A stretch of DNA of 64,000 bases from Pelagadaptatus aseana (GCA_040365065.1 BAABNI010000002.1:62001-126000), one strand, 5' to 3'; shown: positions 20,101 through 29,596, counted from the first letter of the stretch. Program-made: numbers and translations. The notes: generated by a model from the sequence alone, not told the origin.

Positions 20101-20815
20101 GGTATTGCTGCTCACTGTAACGCCGCTCACGACGGGGATCGTCCAGTGCCCGACCTTCACCAATACAGACCCGGGCTTCGTGGACTTCAAATTCTTCGGC
20201 TTTCAAAAAGCGCACATCGTTGGTGGCCACCACCGGACAATCACACTGTGCAGCCAGTTCAACAGCCTGATGCAGGTAGGTTTCGTCCTGCATCCGCCCG
20301 GTGCGTTGCAGCTCAAGGTAACAGCGATCAGGAAACAGCGTCATCCAGGATTCAAGTTGCTGCCTTGCGACATCCGGCTTGCCCTTGAGCAGGGTTTGCC
20401 CGACCTCGCCAATCTTCCCCCCCAGCAGAGCAATAACCCCGTCAGTCATGCCGGCGAACCAGCTTTTGTCGAGATAGCCGATCCCCTGCTGCTGGCCCTT
20501 CTGATAAGCCAGAGAAATCAGATTGGTGATGTTCTTGTATCCGGCCTGATTCATCGCCAACAAAGTGATCAGGTGGGGATGGTCATCATCGGAGTCCGGC
20601 TTGACCCAGAAATCACTGCCGGCAATGGGTTTGATACCCGCGCCTTGAGCCGCTTTGTAAAATTTGATCAGACCAAAGAAATTGCACTGATCGGTAATGG
20701 CACAGGCCGGCATGTTCATCTCTTGCAAAGCTCCGATCAGGGGTTTAACCCGAACCAGACTGTCGACCAGTGAAAACTCTGTATGAAGACGAAGATGGAT
20801 AAATGAAGGGTTCAT
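17198..20815 (-). CDS. dnaE: DNA polymerase III subunit alpha
   Basis: Replicative polymerase catalytic subunit. N-terminal PHP domain (about 5-300, FIHLRLHTEFSLVDSL). The palm contains GPGRGSGAGSL (401-411) and the catalytic pair Asp442/Asp444 in PDFDVDF. It continues with the thumb and fingers, HhH region (about 950), and an OB-fold (about 1040-1120, VAGLVVGLRVMKTKKGDNMAF). The length of 1205 aa is about 45 aa longer than E. coli DnaE, with the extra part before the palm. The proofreading exonuclease DnaQ must be encoded elsewhere. An 807-aa open frame on the opposite strand is a shadow of this gene. Confidence 0.98.
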   Translation of the reverse strand: MNPSFIHLRLHTEFSLVDSLVRVKPLIGALQEMNMPACAITDQCNFFGLIKFYKAAQGAGIKPIAGSDFWVKPDSDDDHPHLITLLAMNQAGYKNITNLISLAYQKGQQQGIGYLDKSWFAGMTDGVIALLGGKIGEVGQTLLKGKPDVARQQLESWMTLFPDRCYLELQRTGRMQDETYLHQAVELAAQCDCPVVATNDVRFLKAEEFEVHEARVCIGEGRALDDPRRERRYSEQQYLRSPEEMAELFSDIPEALANTVEVAKRCSLDIELGTYYLPDYPIPDDFEQDPFFQNNIPYDTLSDFASKAMAEKWQGRESEPEYANMLRTNIFFQKISYEGLDERLAFLFDVNAKDFPATKQLYIERLQFELNIIMQMGFPGYFLIVMDFIQWAKDHDIPVGPGRGSGAGSLVAYVQKITDLDPLEYDLLFERFLNPERVSMPDFDVDFCMDKREQVIQYTADTYGRDAVSQIVTFGTMAAKAVVRDVARVQGKSYGLADKLSKMIPPTPGMTLNQALKEEPMLVEFLETDTEAQEIWGVALQLEGLTRNLGKHAGGVVIAPTVLTDFAPLYCDETGSGLVTQYDKGDVEDAGLVKFDFLGLRTLTIIDWAKAMIDKRRAKQGEEPLVIEAIPLDDPKTFKLLKAAETTAVFQLESRGMKDLIKRLQPDNIEDMIALVALFRPGPLDSGMVDDFVNRKHGRAEVAYPDAKYQHEKLEPILKPTYGVIVYQEQVMQIAQELAGYSLGGADLLRRAMGKKKPEEMAKQRSTFEEGAASQGVDPELAMKIFDLVEKFAGYGFNKSHSAAYAVVSYQTAWLKAHYPAHFMAATMSSDMDKTDKVVTFIEEVREMGLTLLPPDVNSGEFHFNVDDDDNIIYGLGAIKGLGEGPIENILEARKDGPFKDLFDFCARIDPRRVNKRALEALIRSGAVDNLGPKVHIDYDRSVMASAMAEAVQAAEQSAANANAGMSDLFGDVVPTAAEGEDVYADFRQVRTWSMKERLNYEKDTLGLYLTGHPIDEYRKEIKHLVSSRIVDLKADRNSQNVAGLVVGLRVMKTKKGDNMAFVTLDDRSGRIEVAVFTDTYAEYREKLVKDGLLVVTGQVSFDEYSGGLKMRAESVRNLDDARTEMARGLRLSVDRDKVGEGVVQQLSTALKPYASGSCPVLVSYQRQGAKAQIRLGQSWRVEPVDELLEQLREFLGREAVELLY

Positions 20816-21043
20816 GCCGGTGCTTATTCAGAGGAAAAGAGACCTATTCTAGAGGGAAAAAACCGACCAGAGAAGCGCCTATATCAGCCCCGAAAATAAA
20901 GGCATAAGAAAGCCACCATTCGTTCAAATTAACAACAAGCCTGCCTAGACGTTAGTCCAATAGCTCACCGGGCAATCAAAAAGCTATAAACACCCTCCAT
21001 TAAACATTCACCCCCATAACCCATAAATCCAACGAGGGATGTC

Positions 21044-22297
21044 ATGAAAAGGCCAATACTACTGGCACTGTTATTAGTTACCGCATTCAGTTGCAATCTG
21101 TTTGCAGCTTCCACCATCAATATTGGCTTGAACTACCCCAAAACAGGCGCCTACCGCGACCAGGGGCTGGCACAAATACGTGGCGCCCTGCTGGCTGCAG
21201 AAGAAATCAATGCCCAGGGCGGGATTCTGGGACGCCCCATCAACCTGGTAACCAAAAACAGCGCATCTCAGGTAGACCGGGCGATCAACAATGTTCGCAG
21301 TCTGGCAACCCGTGACAAGGTCAAGATGGTCTTTGGCGGTTCATCCAGTGCCGTTGCCATTGCCGCAGGCAAAGAAGCCAAACGCCACAACCTGATCTAC
21401 TTTGGCACCCTGACCTACTCCAATGCCACAACGGGTTCGGAGGGCCACCGCCATATGTTCAGGGAATCCTATAATGCCTGGATGGCCGCAAAAGTACTGT
21501 CCAAGTACCTCAACGACAATCACCGCAATGACCGTTTTTTTTACATAACCGCAGACTACACCTGGGGCTGGTCCACCGAGTCTTCCATGCGCAAATTCAC
21601 CAACACCCAAAACCCTAAAATCCATCCGGGGGTTAAAACCAAATTTCCGAGGCCACCGGCACGCACCCTGCGCGAATCCCTGGTAGCCGCCGAACAAAGC
21701 GGTGCTGACGTGCTGGTTCTGGTGCAGTTTGGGTCGGATATGTCACTGGCACTGCAAATAGCCAATAAAATGGGGCTGAAGGAGAAAATGCAAATTGTGG
21801 TGCCCAGCCTGACTCTGGGCATGGCCAAAGAAGCCGGTCCCACAGCCATGCAGGGCGTTGTCGGCGCCATCCCCTGGAGTTGGCAAATCCCCCAGCAGCA
21901 CGACTCCAATCGCGGCATGGAATTCGTCAATAGTTTTGCAGAGAAATACCAGACCTATCCGTCATCAGCTGCCGCATCGGCTTACAGCATCCTCTACCAG
22001 TACAAGGACGCCGTCGAACGGGCCCGCAGCTTCAGCACCGACAAGATCATCAAGCAGCTGGAAGGTCATCGCTACAGCCTGCTGAAAGACCAGCAGCAAT
22101 GGCGCCAATTCGACCACCAGAATATTCAGACGGTCTACGCAGTCAAAGGCAAACTCCGCCAGGAAGTCATCAAAGACCGCTTTAACGAAGACTTCTTTGA
22201 GATCATTGATACCTTGCCCGGTGACCAAGCTGCCCGCACTCTGGAAGAGTGGCAGGCCGCACGAAAGTCCGCCAACAAACCTGAGCAACTGCTTTAA
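21044..22297 (+). CDS. Branched-chain-amino-acid/urea-type ABC substrate-binding protein
   Basis: Periplasmic binding protein of the Peripla_BP_6 (LivJ/UrtA-like) type. The signal peptide (about 1-21) ends NLFAAS. The mature start INIGLNYPKTGAYRDQGLAQ and AAEEINAQGGILGRPINLV are typical of the family. The C-terminal lobe contains YPSSAAASAYSILYQYKDAV. The length is 417 aa. No permease or ATPase genes are adjacent, so it is an orphan: it may serve a distant transporter or a sensor. The ligand is unknown. A terminator follows directly, shared with the convergent nadA. Confidence 0.85.
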   Translation: MKRPILLALLLVTAFSCNLFAASTINIGLNYPKTGAYRDQGLAQIRGALLAAEEINAQGGILGRPINLVTKNSASQVDRAINNVRSLATRDKVKMVFGGSSSAVAIAAGKEAKRHNLIYFGTLTYSNATTGSEGHRHMFRESYNAWMAAKVLSKYLNDNHRNDRFFYITADYTWGWSTESSMRKFTNTQNPKIHPGVKTKFPRPPARTLRESLVAAEQSGADVLVLVQFGSDMSLALQIANKMGLKEKMQIVVPSLTLGMAKEAGPTAMQGVVGAIPWSWQIPQQHDSNRGMEFVNSFAEKYQTYPSSAAASAYSILYQYKDAVERARSFSTDKIIKQLEGHRYSLLKDQQQWRQFDHQNIQTVYAVKGKLRQEVIKDRFNEDFFEIIDTLPGDQAARTLEEWQAARKSANKPEQLL

Positions 22298-22311
22298 CGC
22301 AGTGCAAAAAA

Positions 22312-22340
22312 AAAGCGAGTAAGGCAACCTTACTCGCTTT
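22312..22340 (-). terminator. Terminator between binding protein gene and nadA
   Basis: A perfect 13-base stem (22312-22324 with 22328-22340) has a CAA loop. On the minus strand it is followed by nine T residues, so it strongly terminates nadA. On the plus strand the tail is weaker. Confidence 0.9.
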
Positions 22341-22376
22341 GGATTTCAACTGAGCCAGGCGCAACCCAGCCCGTAA

Positions 22377-23432
22377 TCACTTTTTAAAGTCCAGCATCCG
22401 CTGCAGGGGCTTCATGGCACGTTCAGCCAGATCAGGGTCGACAAAGATTTCATTGGCGGCTGCCACAGCTTCATCCTTGAGACAGGCGGTGACATTATCC
22501 AGCGCATTCATGGCCATCCAAGGGCAGTTGGCACAACTGCGGCAAGTGGCACCGTTACCGGCAGTGGGCGCAATGTGAAATTCCTTGTCCGGACACAGCT
22601 GCTGCATTTTGTAGAAAATGCCCTGATCGGTGGCCACAATAAACTGCTGATTGTCCATTTCCTGAGCCGCCTTGATCAGCTGCGAGGTTGAACCGGCGAC
22701 ATCCGCCAACTGCACCACCGCATCGGGTGATTCCGGGTGAACCAGTACCGCAGCATCCGGATAGAGCAACTTCAGATCTTCAATGCCTTTGGCTTTAAAT
22801 TCTTCGTGCACAATGCAGGCGCCGTCCCACAACAGCACATCAGCCCCCGTCTGTTTCTGTACATAGGTACCCAAATGCTTATCCGGCGCCCAGAGAATTT
22901 TTTCACCCTGACGATCCAGATGCTCCACGACTTCAAGGGCAATACTGGATGTCACCACCCAGTCGGCACGTGCCTTAACCGCCGCAGAGGTATTGGCATA
23001 GACCACTACGGTGCGATCGGGATGCTGATCACAGAAGTCTGAAAATTCTTTGGCGGGGCAACCGATATCCAGTGAACAGGTGGCCTCAATGGTAGGCATC
23101 AACACACGTTTTTCGGGTGTCAGAATCTTTGCGGTCTCACCCATAAATTTGACCCCGGCCACAATCAGGGTATCGGCCGGATGGTTTTTACCAAAGCGGG
23201 CCATTTCCAGTGAATCGGAGACACAACCGCCGGTTTCTTCAGCCAGCGCCTGAATCACCGGATCGGTGTAATAGTGGGCCACCAGAACCGCATTATGCTG
23301 CACCAGCAACTGCTTGATCTCAGCCTTATAGGCTTCAACTTCTTCATCACTCATCACCGTTGAAGGAACGGTGGCCAGATGCTCTCGAACAATGGCCTGA
23401 AGATCGTTTTGTGGCTCTGCTACTTCACTCAT
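22377..23432 (-). CDS. nadA: Quinolinate synthase NadA
   Basis: 4Fe-4S enzyme condensing iminoaspartate and dihydroxyacetone phosphate to quinolinate in de novo NAD synthesis. Motifs: LVAHYYTDPVIQALAE near residue 55, CVSDSLEMARFG, the IEATCSLDIGCPAKEF segment, VHPESPDAVVQLADV, and the cluster cysteines including CRSCANCPWMAMN near residue 310. The length of 351 aa matches the family. The oxidase partner nadB and nadC are not in the window. Transcribed alone. Confidence 0.97.
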   Translation of the reverse strand: MSEVAEPQNDLQAIVREHLATVPSTVMSDEEVEAYKAEIKQLLVQHNAVLVAHYYTDPVIQALAEETGGCVSDSLEMARFGKNHPADTLIVAGVKFMGETAKILTPEKRVLMPTIEATCSLDIGCPAKEFSDFCDQHPDRTVVVYANTSAAVKARADWVVTSSIALEVVEHLDRQGEKILWAPDKHLGTYVQKQTGADVLLWDGACIVHEEFKAKGIEDLKLLYPDAAVLVHPESPDAVVQLADVAGSTSQLIKAAQEMDNQQFIVATDQGIFYKMQQLCPDKEFHIAPTAGNGATCRSCANCPWMAMNALDNVTACLKDEAVAAANEIFVDPDLAERAMKPLQRMLDFKK

Positions 23433-23564
23433 GGGGTATTACTTCACTATCAACTTTGGCTCTCGGGCATGCTGTATCATGCCCATCTATTGGCCCATTC
23501 TACCACACCCGGGCATATAGTTAATGGCCCGGGCTACTGCTGCTTTGGCAGCGCCCAACAAACT

Positions 23565-24377
23565 TTAAAAATCAACGAAGCGGAGCAACTGCTCCGGACA
23601 ATCTTTAAAATTGCGCTTGTGATCAACCTTAAAAGAGTCCACTGCGCGCTCAGGTAAACTGGCATAACAGGCATTGATCGGGTGACCCGCATCCTGCACC
23701 TGCATTCCCACCATCAACGGAAAATTCAAACGCCGCGAGGTGGAGACGAAATAGCCCATCTGCAAAATAAAGGCGTGAACAAGTTGCTCGGGGAGCCGCT
23801 TTGTCACCCAGCCCATAAAGCCTTTCATAATCGGCAGTCCTGCAAACGCTTGCGGAGTCACCAACCGCCAGTCACGAATCAACCAGTCAAAAACTACGTC
23901 CTGATTCACCTTTAGGATCAATCGCTGCTGCTGTGTTTGCGGATCAGGATCACTCACTGCCACCTGATACTCTGTTACTGTCTCGTCACCACTCAGAGAG
24001 AGGTAGGCATGCACAACCAGCAGACACATCATATCGTGCAGGTGTGTACATTGTGTCGCCGCCGAGGTATAGCGCTTGATGACCAGCAAATCATCGCTGA
24101 GCGGACAACCTACCATCGATGTCACCACCTCCAGTGAACCGGGACAGGTGGTGGTGGGATAACGCAGCCATCTGGCCTGCACATCGGTGACCTGATGACC
24201 ATCGTGACGAAGGCAAACCTCAAATGCATGGCAGTCATCTTCGAGTGCGCCTCGCACTTCACCGCTGACAACCGCAGAAATTCGGATGTGCCGACGAAAA
24301 CAACCGGAGCCGTAGGTGGGGTCAAGGTATTTGGGGTCGCGATAGACTTCTTTTTTGACGTTCATAGATAACAGCAC
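23565..24377 (-). CDS. DUF2889-like protein
   Basis: A 270-aa protein without signal peptide or membrane segment, so probably cytoplasmic. The N-terminal half carries the pattern I associate with DUF2889: FRRHIRISAVVSGEVRGALE, then DDCHAFEVCLRHDG, and a CTHLHDM segment. The family has no established function. The conserved His and Cys residues (DCHAF, CTHLHD) could bind a metal, which is an inference. It stands alone between nadA and an epoxide-hydrolase-like gene on opposite strands. Its start could also be the internal ATG a few codons later (MNVKKEVYRD). Confidence 0.65.
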   Translation of the reverse strand: MLLSMNVKKEVYRDPKYLDPTYGSGCFRRHIRISAVVSGEVRGALEDDCHAFEVCLRHDGHQVTDVQARWLRYPTTTCPGSLEVVTSMVGCPLSDDLLVIKRYTSAATQCTHLHDMMCLLVVHAYLSLSGDETVTEYQVAVSDPDPQTQQQRLILKVNQDVVFDWLIRDWRLVTPQAFAGLPIMKGFMGWVTKRLPEQLVHAFILQMGYFVSTSRRLNFPLMVGMQVQDAGHPINACYASLPERAVDSFKVDHKRNFKDCPEQLLRFVDF

Positions 24378-24482
24378 ACAGCCAACTGAACACTTATTGT
24401 AACGACCGCCCCTTGACAGTGGGTCTCAAGCGTAGGAGCTTTTGACTACACACAGGAATTCATCACCATAAATTCAGCCACC

Positions 24483-25370
24483 ATGAACTCAGCCACAATA
24501 AAAAAAATCCAGCTGCACAGTGACGACCTGATATTTTCAGCCCTCAGTTGCGGCTCCGGCACTCCCGTATTTCTGCTGCACGGTTTTCCCGACACCCACC
24601 ACAGCTGGCAGCCATTGATGGCCCCTCTGGCTGAGGCCGGCTTTCAGGTAATCGCCCCGGCCTGCCGCGGTTATGAACCCTGCTCCATTCCTGCCGACAA
24701 GGATTTCCGTCTGCAAATCCTTGGCCGGGATCTCCTCAACTGGATGGATGATCTTAATATTGATCGGGCACATTTTGTCGGTCACGACTGGGGATCCATC
24801 ATTGTTCAGGTGGCCACACAACTGGAACCAAAGCGCTGTCTGTCTCTGACGACCATGGCCGTGCCACCGGCAAAGCGTTTCGTACAATCCACCCTGAGAA
24901 GTGCCACGCAATTGCGCAATTCATCCTACATGGGATTTTTTCAGCTGCGGGGAATTTCAGAGCGGCGCATTCATCGCAATCATTTTCAAATGCTTGATCG
25001 TCTCTGGCACAAATGGTCACCGAACCTTGATCAGGCCTGCGATAAAGTAAAACAGGCCTTTGCTCTTCCCGGAGTAACAACCGCAGCCCTGAGTTACTAC
25101 CGTCAGGGGCTCAATCCGCTGACACTTCGCAGCAATCTGAAAATGTTTAACCGCCCCTTTACCGTGCCAACCCAGGCAATTTATGGCACCCGGGACGGCT
25201 GCATCGATCAACGAATTTTTCTCAACAGCCTCAAGCGCAAGGACTTTGCAAAACAACTGAAGATTTCCAAAGTCGAAAACGCCGGCCACTTTATGAATCT
25301 CGAGCAACCGGAGCAGGTCAGCCAACTGTTGCAGGGCTGGTTGCAACAACACAACCCGACAACGGAGTAA
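24483..25370 (+). CDS. Alpha/beta hydrolase, epoxide-hydrolase-like
   Basis: Cytoplasmic alpha/beta-hydrolase of 295 aa. The oxyanion region is LLHGFPDTHHSW near residue 32. The nucleophile elbow GHDWGS places Asp102 as nucleophile, which indicates the epoxide hydrolase/haloalkane dehalogenase branch rather than a serine esterase. YGTRDGCID carries the acid and NAGHFMNLEQPE the catalytic His. A cap domain fills about 130-225. The substrate is unknown. It is convergent with the RND pump gene, six bases apart. Confidence 0.82.
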   Translation: MNSATIKKIQLHSDDLIFSALSCGSGTPVFLLHGFPDTHHSWQPLMAPLAEAGFQVIAPACRGYEPCSIPADKDFRLQILGRDLLNWMDDLNIDRAHFVGHDWGSIIVQVATQLEPKRCLSLTTMAVPPAKRFVQSTLRSATQLRNSSYMGFFQLRGISERRIHRNHFQMLDRLWHKWSPNLDQACDKVKQAFALPGVTTAALSYYRQGLNPLTLRSNLKMFNRPFTVPTQAIYGTRDGCIDQRIFLNSLKRKDFAKQLKISKVENAGHFMNLEQPEQVSQLLQGWLQQHNPTTE

Positions 25371-25376
25371 CCTGCT

Positions 25377-28300
25377 TCAAGATTTGACCCGATACACCAA
25401 CAGGTAAATCACCGGTAACACCACCAGTGTCAGAACCGTGGCGAAACTCAAACCAAAAATAAAGACAATCGCCTGAGAGGAAAAGAACGCATCGGTTACC
25501 AGCGGCAACATCCCCAGCACTGTGGTGGCTGCTGCCATCGACACTGGCCTCACCCGGCTGATGGCACTGTCGCGCACCGCATCAAAAACGGCCTGGCCTT
25601 TATCCAGCTCCACATTGATCTGATCCACCAGCACAATGCCATTCTTGATGACCATACCTATCAGACTGAGCATACCCAACAGTGCGGGGAACGTCAGTGG
25701 CATATTGGTAAGCAGCAAACCAAAGGCCACCCCGATAATCAGCAAGGGAACCGTCAACCAAATCACCAGAGATTGCCGGAAAGAATTAAACAGCACCAAC
25801 GTCAGCAAAAACATCAGCAGCAATGCCACAGGCAGGGTGCCAAACGCCCCCTTGAGGGATTTCTGAGAGTTTTCAAACTCGCCACCCCACTCAAACTTGT
25901 AACCCGGTGGCAATTCGATTGCCTCGACACCCGGGCGCACACGCTGCAGCAGACCTTCTGCCGTAACACCACTGAACAAATCATTGGTCGCCATTACGGT
26001 CAGGGTGCGCTGTCGGTCTTTGCGTCGAATCACTGTCTCACTCCAGCGCAGATCAACGCGGTTGACCACCTGCTGAATCGGCACATAGGTCTGCAAAACC
26101 GGACTCCACAACCGTAGGGTGTGGATACTTTCAAAGTCCACCCGTTCTGCTTCGGGTAAGCGCACCATAATCGGTAACTTGCGAACGCCATCGCGATACA
26201 GGCCAACGGCCACACCGTTGAAAGCCAGCTTGATGGTACTGGCAATTTCTTCGTTACTGATACCCAGTCGACGGGCTTCGGCCTCATTGACGACCGGCAC
26301 CAGTTCCTTGCCCTGACTCTTCCAGTTGGTCATCACACTACGTGCCAGAGGGTCGGCCCGCATCACCGCTGCGGCCTCTTCGCCAAGGCGTCTCAACACC
26401 TGAATATCCGGCCCGATAAAGCGCGCTTCGATCTTGGCTTTGGTCGATGGACCGAATTCCATGCGCTTTAACTGCTGTGTCACCATGGGGTGGTTGGCCG
26501 CAATTTCGCTTTCAAGTAACTGCATAAAGGGCAACACATTGTCCTGGCTGTCGAGTCGAATCTGCAGCTGGGCAAATTCCTCGTAACTTTGCTCACTCAG
26601 GTAAGTGAAATTGAAACGGGGTGCGCCGCGACCAATGCTGGCCGACACAAATTCCACCTGTTCCTGAGACAACACAAACTTTTCAATCTCATTGACTCTG
26701 GCAACCGTGGCACGAATATCGGTGCCCTGGGGCATCCACAGATCCACATAGAACATGGGCGTACTGTTGGGAGGAAAAAAGGCCTTTTTAATAAAACCAA
26801 AACCCACCGTGGCAATAAGCAACAAAGCCAGCATCATCACCACTATCCGTGCTTTGTTGGCCAGCGACCAGTCGAGTACCTGATGGTACAGAGCCAGCAA
26901 CGCCCCTTCATGGGGCTGACCATCAGCCACCTGCTGTTGTTGCTGCTTGGTCAGCAACAGATCAACGAGAAACGGCGTCAGCGTAATGGCCGTAATCCAG
27001 CTAAGCGCCAGCGAATAGGTCAACACCCAGAACATATCCTTCATGATTTGCCCCGTATCAGTCTGGGACAAGCCAAAGGGGGTAAACGCCAGAATGGCAA
27101 TAAAGGTAGAGGCCAGTAAGGGCCACTTGGTCTGTTTGACGATGGCAAAACAGGCCTGACGGTGGGTCATGCCGCGAGCCATACCCACCAGCACACCTTC
27201 CACCACAACAATGGCATTATCCACCAGCATACCCAGCGCGATAATCAATGCCCCCAGCGACAGGCGGTGCAACTGGATATCACGCAGATCCATGATCATA
27301 AAAGTGCCAAGCATGGTCAGCAGCAACACCACGCCGACAATCAGACCGCTGCGCCAACCCATAGTCAGCAGCAGCGCGGCAATCACAATCACAACCGCCA
27401 TCAGCAAACTGATCAAAAAACCGTTGATGGCAGACTTAACTTCCTCGGGTTGATCGTAGAGCGCCTGCAAAGAAATGCCCGCAGGTTTTTTCTGCTCCAG
27501 CTGTTGCAGTCGCAGACTCAGGCGGTCACCCACCTCAACCACATTGACACCATCGGCGAACGAAATAGCCAGCGCAATGGCATGTTGCGAGTTCATCCGA
27601 ATCAGATGGCTTGGCACCTCCTGAAAACCGCGGTGAATCGTCGCTACATCGGACAAGCGAATCAGATTACCGCTGTCGCGGCCGTGGATCACCGGATCGG
27701 ACTGGGCATCCAGCCCCCCCAGACGAATGTGTAAAACCTGGCCATCAATGGTAGCCCGACCGCTGTCGAGCACCGCATTTTGTTGATTGAGAAAACCAAC
27801 CACCCGATGCATATCGAGATTCAATGCCGCCAGTTTTTTCAGGGAAATTTCTACAAAAATCTGTTCCTGCTGTTGACCGAACAAAGCCACTCGACCGACG
27901 CCCTCAACCAGTTCGAGATCCCTCTGGATTTCTTCTACATAGCGCTTCAACTCGCTGTAGCTGTAGTTATCCCCCGTCACCATCAAGGTGACGCCATAGA
28001 CATCGCCGTAATCATCATAGACAACACTCGGGTGGGCTCCCTGCGGCAACTGTGGCTGGACGTCAGACACCTTGCGCCGCAATCGATCCCACAGCTGATC
28101 CACGTCATCCAGAGCGGTGGTTTCATCCATCGCCACTTTGATTTGTGATAGCCCCGATTTGGACGACGAGGTAATGGTATCCACCTCGGGAATTTGCCGG
28201 ATCACCTGCTCCAGCTGATGGGTCAGTTCCTGCTCCACTTCCTCGGCCGTTGCTCCGGGATAAGCCGTAACAATCAGCGCATCCTTAACCTTGAATGGCG

Positions 28301-28412
28301 GGTCTTCAAGGCGTCCGAGATCCAGAAAGGACATGACCCCACCCACGGTCAGAAAAATCAGAACCATCCAACTGATGGTGCGGTTTTTTACAAAATACTC
28401 AGCTGCCCCCAT
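25377..28412 (-). CDS. RND efflux pump permease (TriC/AcrB-like)
   Basis: Proton-driven inner-membrane transporter of the HAE1-type RND family, 1011 aa. Twelve membrane helices are arranged as one N-terminal helix (about 13-30), a large periplasmic loop, six helices (about 335-545), a second periplasmic loop and five helices at the C-terminus. Helix 4 GALIIALGMLVDNAIVVVE carries the proton-relay Asp. It follows two adaptor genes by only a few bases. The adaptor-adaptor-pump order resembles TriABC of Pseudomonas aeruginosa. No outer-membrane channel gene is nearby, so a TolC-type partner elsewhere is likely. The export substrate is not evident. Confidence 0.93.
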   Translation of the reverse strand: MGAAEYFVKNRTISWMVLIFLTVGGVMSFLDLGRLEDPPFKVKDALIVTAYPGATAEEVEQELTHQLEQVIRQIPEVDTITSSSKSGLSQIKVAMDETTALDDVDQLWDRLRRKVSDVQPQLPQGAHPSVVYDDYGDVYGVTLMVTGDNYSYSELKRYVEEIQRDLELVEGVGRVALFGQQQEQIFVEISLKKLAALNLDMHRVVGFLNQQNAVLDSGRATIDGQVLHIRLGGLDAQSDPVIHGRDSGNLIRLSDVATIHRGFQEVPSHLIRMNSQHAIALAISFADGVNVVEVGDRLSLRLQQLEQKKPAGISLQALYDQPEEVKSAINGFLISLLMAVVIVIAALLLTMGWRSGLIVGVVLLLTMLGTFMIMDLRDIQLHRLSLGALIIALGMLVDNAIVVVEGVLVGMARGMTHRQACFAIVKQTKWPLLASTFIAILAFTPFGLSQTDTGQIMKDMFWVLTYSLALSWITAITLTPFLVDLLLTKQQQQQVADGQPHEGALLALYHQVLDWSLANKARIVVMMLALLLIATVGFGFIKKAFFPPNSTPMFYVDLWMPQGTDIRATVARVNEIEKFVLSQEQVEFVSASIGRGAPRFNFTYLSEQSYEEFAQLQIRLDSQDNVLPFMQLLESEIAANHPMVTQQLKRMEFGPSTKAKIEARFIGPDIQVLRRLGEEAAAVMRADPLARSVMTNWKSQGKELVPVVNEAEARRLGISNEEIASTIKLAFNGVAVGLYRDGVRKLPIMVRLPEAERVDFESIHTLRLWSPVLQTYVPIQQVVNRVDLRWSETVIRRKDRQRTLTVMATNDLFSGVTAEGLLQRVRPGVEAIELPPGYKFEWGGEFENSQKSLKGAFGTLPVALLLMFLLTLVLFNSFRQSLVIWLTVPLLIIGVAFGLLLTNMPLTFPALLGMLSLIGMVIKNGIVLVDQINVELDKGQAVFDAVRDSAISRVRPVSMAAATTVLGMLPLVTDAFFSSQAIVFIFGLSFATVLTLVVLPVIYLLVYRVKS

Positions 28413-28416
28413 GGCT

Positions 28417-29595
28417 CTACTGCTCCTGATCCGAGGTATCTGCTGATTCGGTGCTATCTGCCGTTTCCGAATCCGTGGTTGATGTGATTTGCGGCGATGC
28501 CCCAGATACCTGAACCAACTGCCCGGGGCTCAGCTTCTCCCAACCGGAGCGAACAATGTAATCGCCGGGAGCCAGACCACTATCGATCAACACCCCCTGT
28601 TGGGTCACCTGCCGGACCCTCACGGAGACCGGATCAACCACCCCGTCGACGTAGCGCCAGACCACAAACTGTTCGGTTTGCTGGTTAGCGCTTTGAGCCT
28701 GCAAAGCGGTCGTCGGCACCATCACGCCCTGATCGGTGGGCACATTCAACTGCGCCATATCCACATCAATGGTGACCGGCAGGCCCGGCGGGAAATCCTG
28801 TTTGCCTGCCGGCATGGTTAACCAATATTGAAACGCCTGGGTTTCGGGACTTCTGGCCATCGAGTTTTTCAGATAACTCATGGTGTAAGGCTGATCGAAA
28901 CCGGCAAAGGCCACCTCGTAACGGAGATTACTACGCATCTGCCCCGGCTTGAGTCGGCCGGGCATGTCGTCGGGCAAGTTCACCAGCACATCGATCCGAT
29001 CATTGCGGTAGAGATTCAATACCGCTTCGCCGGCGCGCACCGATTCAAATCGCTCCTTGTGGACTTCCGCCACCACTCCGGTGAATGGTGCCAGCACCCG
29101 GGTGTAAGTGAGGGCATTGCGCGCCAGTTCCAAATTGGCTTTAGCCAACTTGTGTGCCGCCTTTAATTCGTCCAGCTGAGCCTCGGCAATACTGGCCGCA
29201 CCCTTAAGCCCCTGAGCCCGCTGCAATTGCCGATAACTCAATTGGTACCGGGCTTCGGCATCACCCAGTGCCTGCTGCTGAATGGCATCATCGAGCTCGG
29301 CCAACAATTGCCCTTGCTGCACCAGATCGCCGCTGTGTACCGCAAGAGAATCAATCTTGCCATCAAGGCGAAACGCCACGCGGGTCAGATCCGCCGGAAC
29401 CACACTGCCGTGAATGACCCTTTTGGGCTCCTGCACAACCGGTCCTATCTGATGCAACACGACGGTTTCCGGCAATGACGAAAACCCATCATCATCGCTG
29501 CAGCCAGCCAGCAGATTCAGTAATAGCGCGCCCAGCATCAAAACGCTGGTCCGGGGTAAACGCTCAGGAGTTAACCATTCCAATGACATGCTCAT
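28417..29595 (-). CDS. RND periplasmic adaptor subunit (second, lipoprotein)
   Basis: Membrane-fusion protein linking the pump to an outer-membrane channel. Start 29595 is chosen because GGGGGGA lies just upstream and it gives a lipoprotein signal ending LLAGC near residue 32; a longer open frame reaches into the preceding adaptor gene. Order: lipoyl half, alpha-hairpin (about 115-185, LSYRQLQRAQGL and following), second lipoyl half with VLAPFTGVVAEVHKE, then beta-barrel. A Ser/Thr/Asp/Glu-rich tail closes the protein. The gene starts one base after the stop of the first adaptor and ends four bases before the pump start. Confidence 0.9.
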   Translation of the reverse strand: MSMSLEWLTPERLPRTSVLMLGALLLNLLAGCSDDDGFSSLPETVVLHQIGPVVQEPKRVIHGSVVPADLTRVAFRLDGKIDSLAVHSGDLVQQGQLLAELDDAIQQQALGDAEARYQLSYRQLQRAQGLKGAASIAEAQLDELKAAHKLAKANLELARNALTYTRVLAPFTGVVAEVHKERFESVRAGEAVLNLYRNDRIDVLVNLPDDMPGRLKPGQMRSNLRYEVAFAGFDQPYTMSYLKNSMARSPETQAFQYWLTMPAGKQDFPPGLPVTIDVDMAQLNVPTDQGVMVPTTALQAQSANQQTEQFVVWRYVDGVVDPVSVRVRQVTQQGVLIDSGLAPGDYIVRSGWEKLSPGQLVQVSGASPQITSTTDSETADSTESADTSDQEQ

Positions 29596-29596
29596 G

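Noticed and set aside
18350..20773. 807-aa open frame on the plus strand
   Set aside because: It lies wholly antisense to dnaE and its translation shows no recognisable fold. It is a codon-bias shadow.
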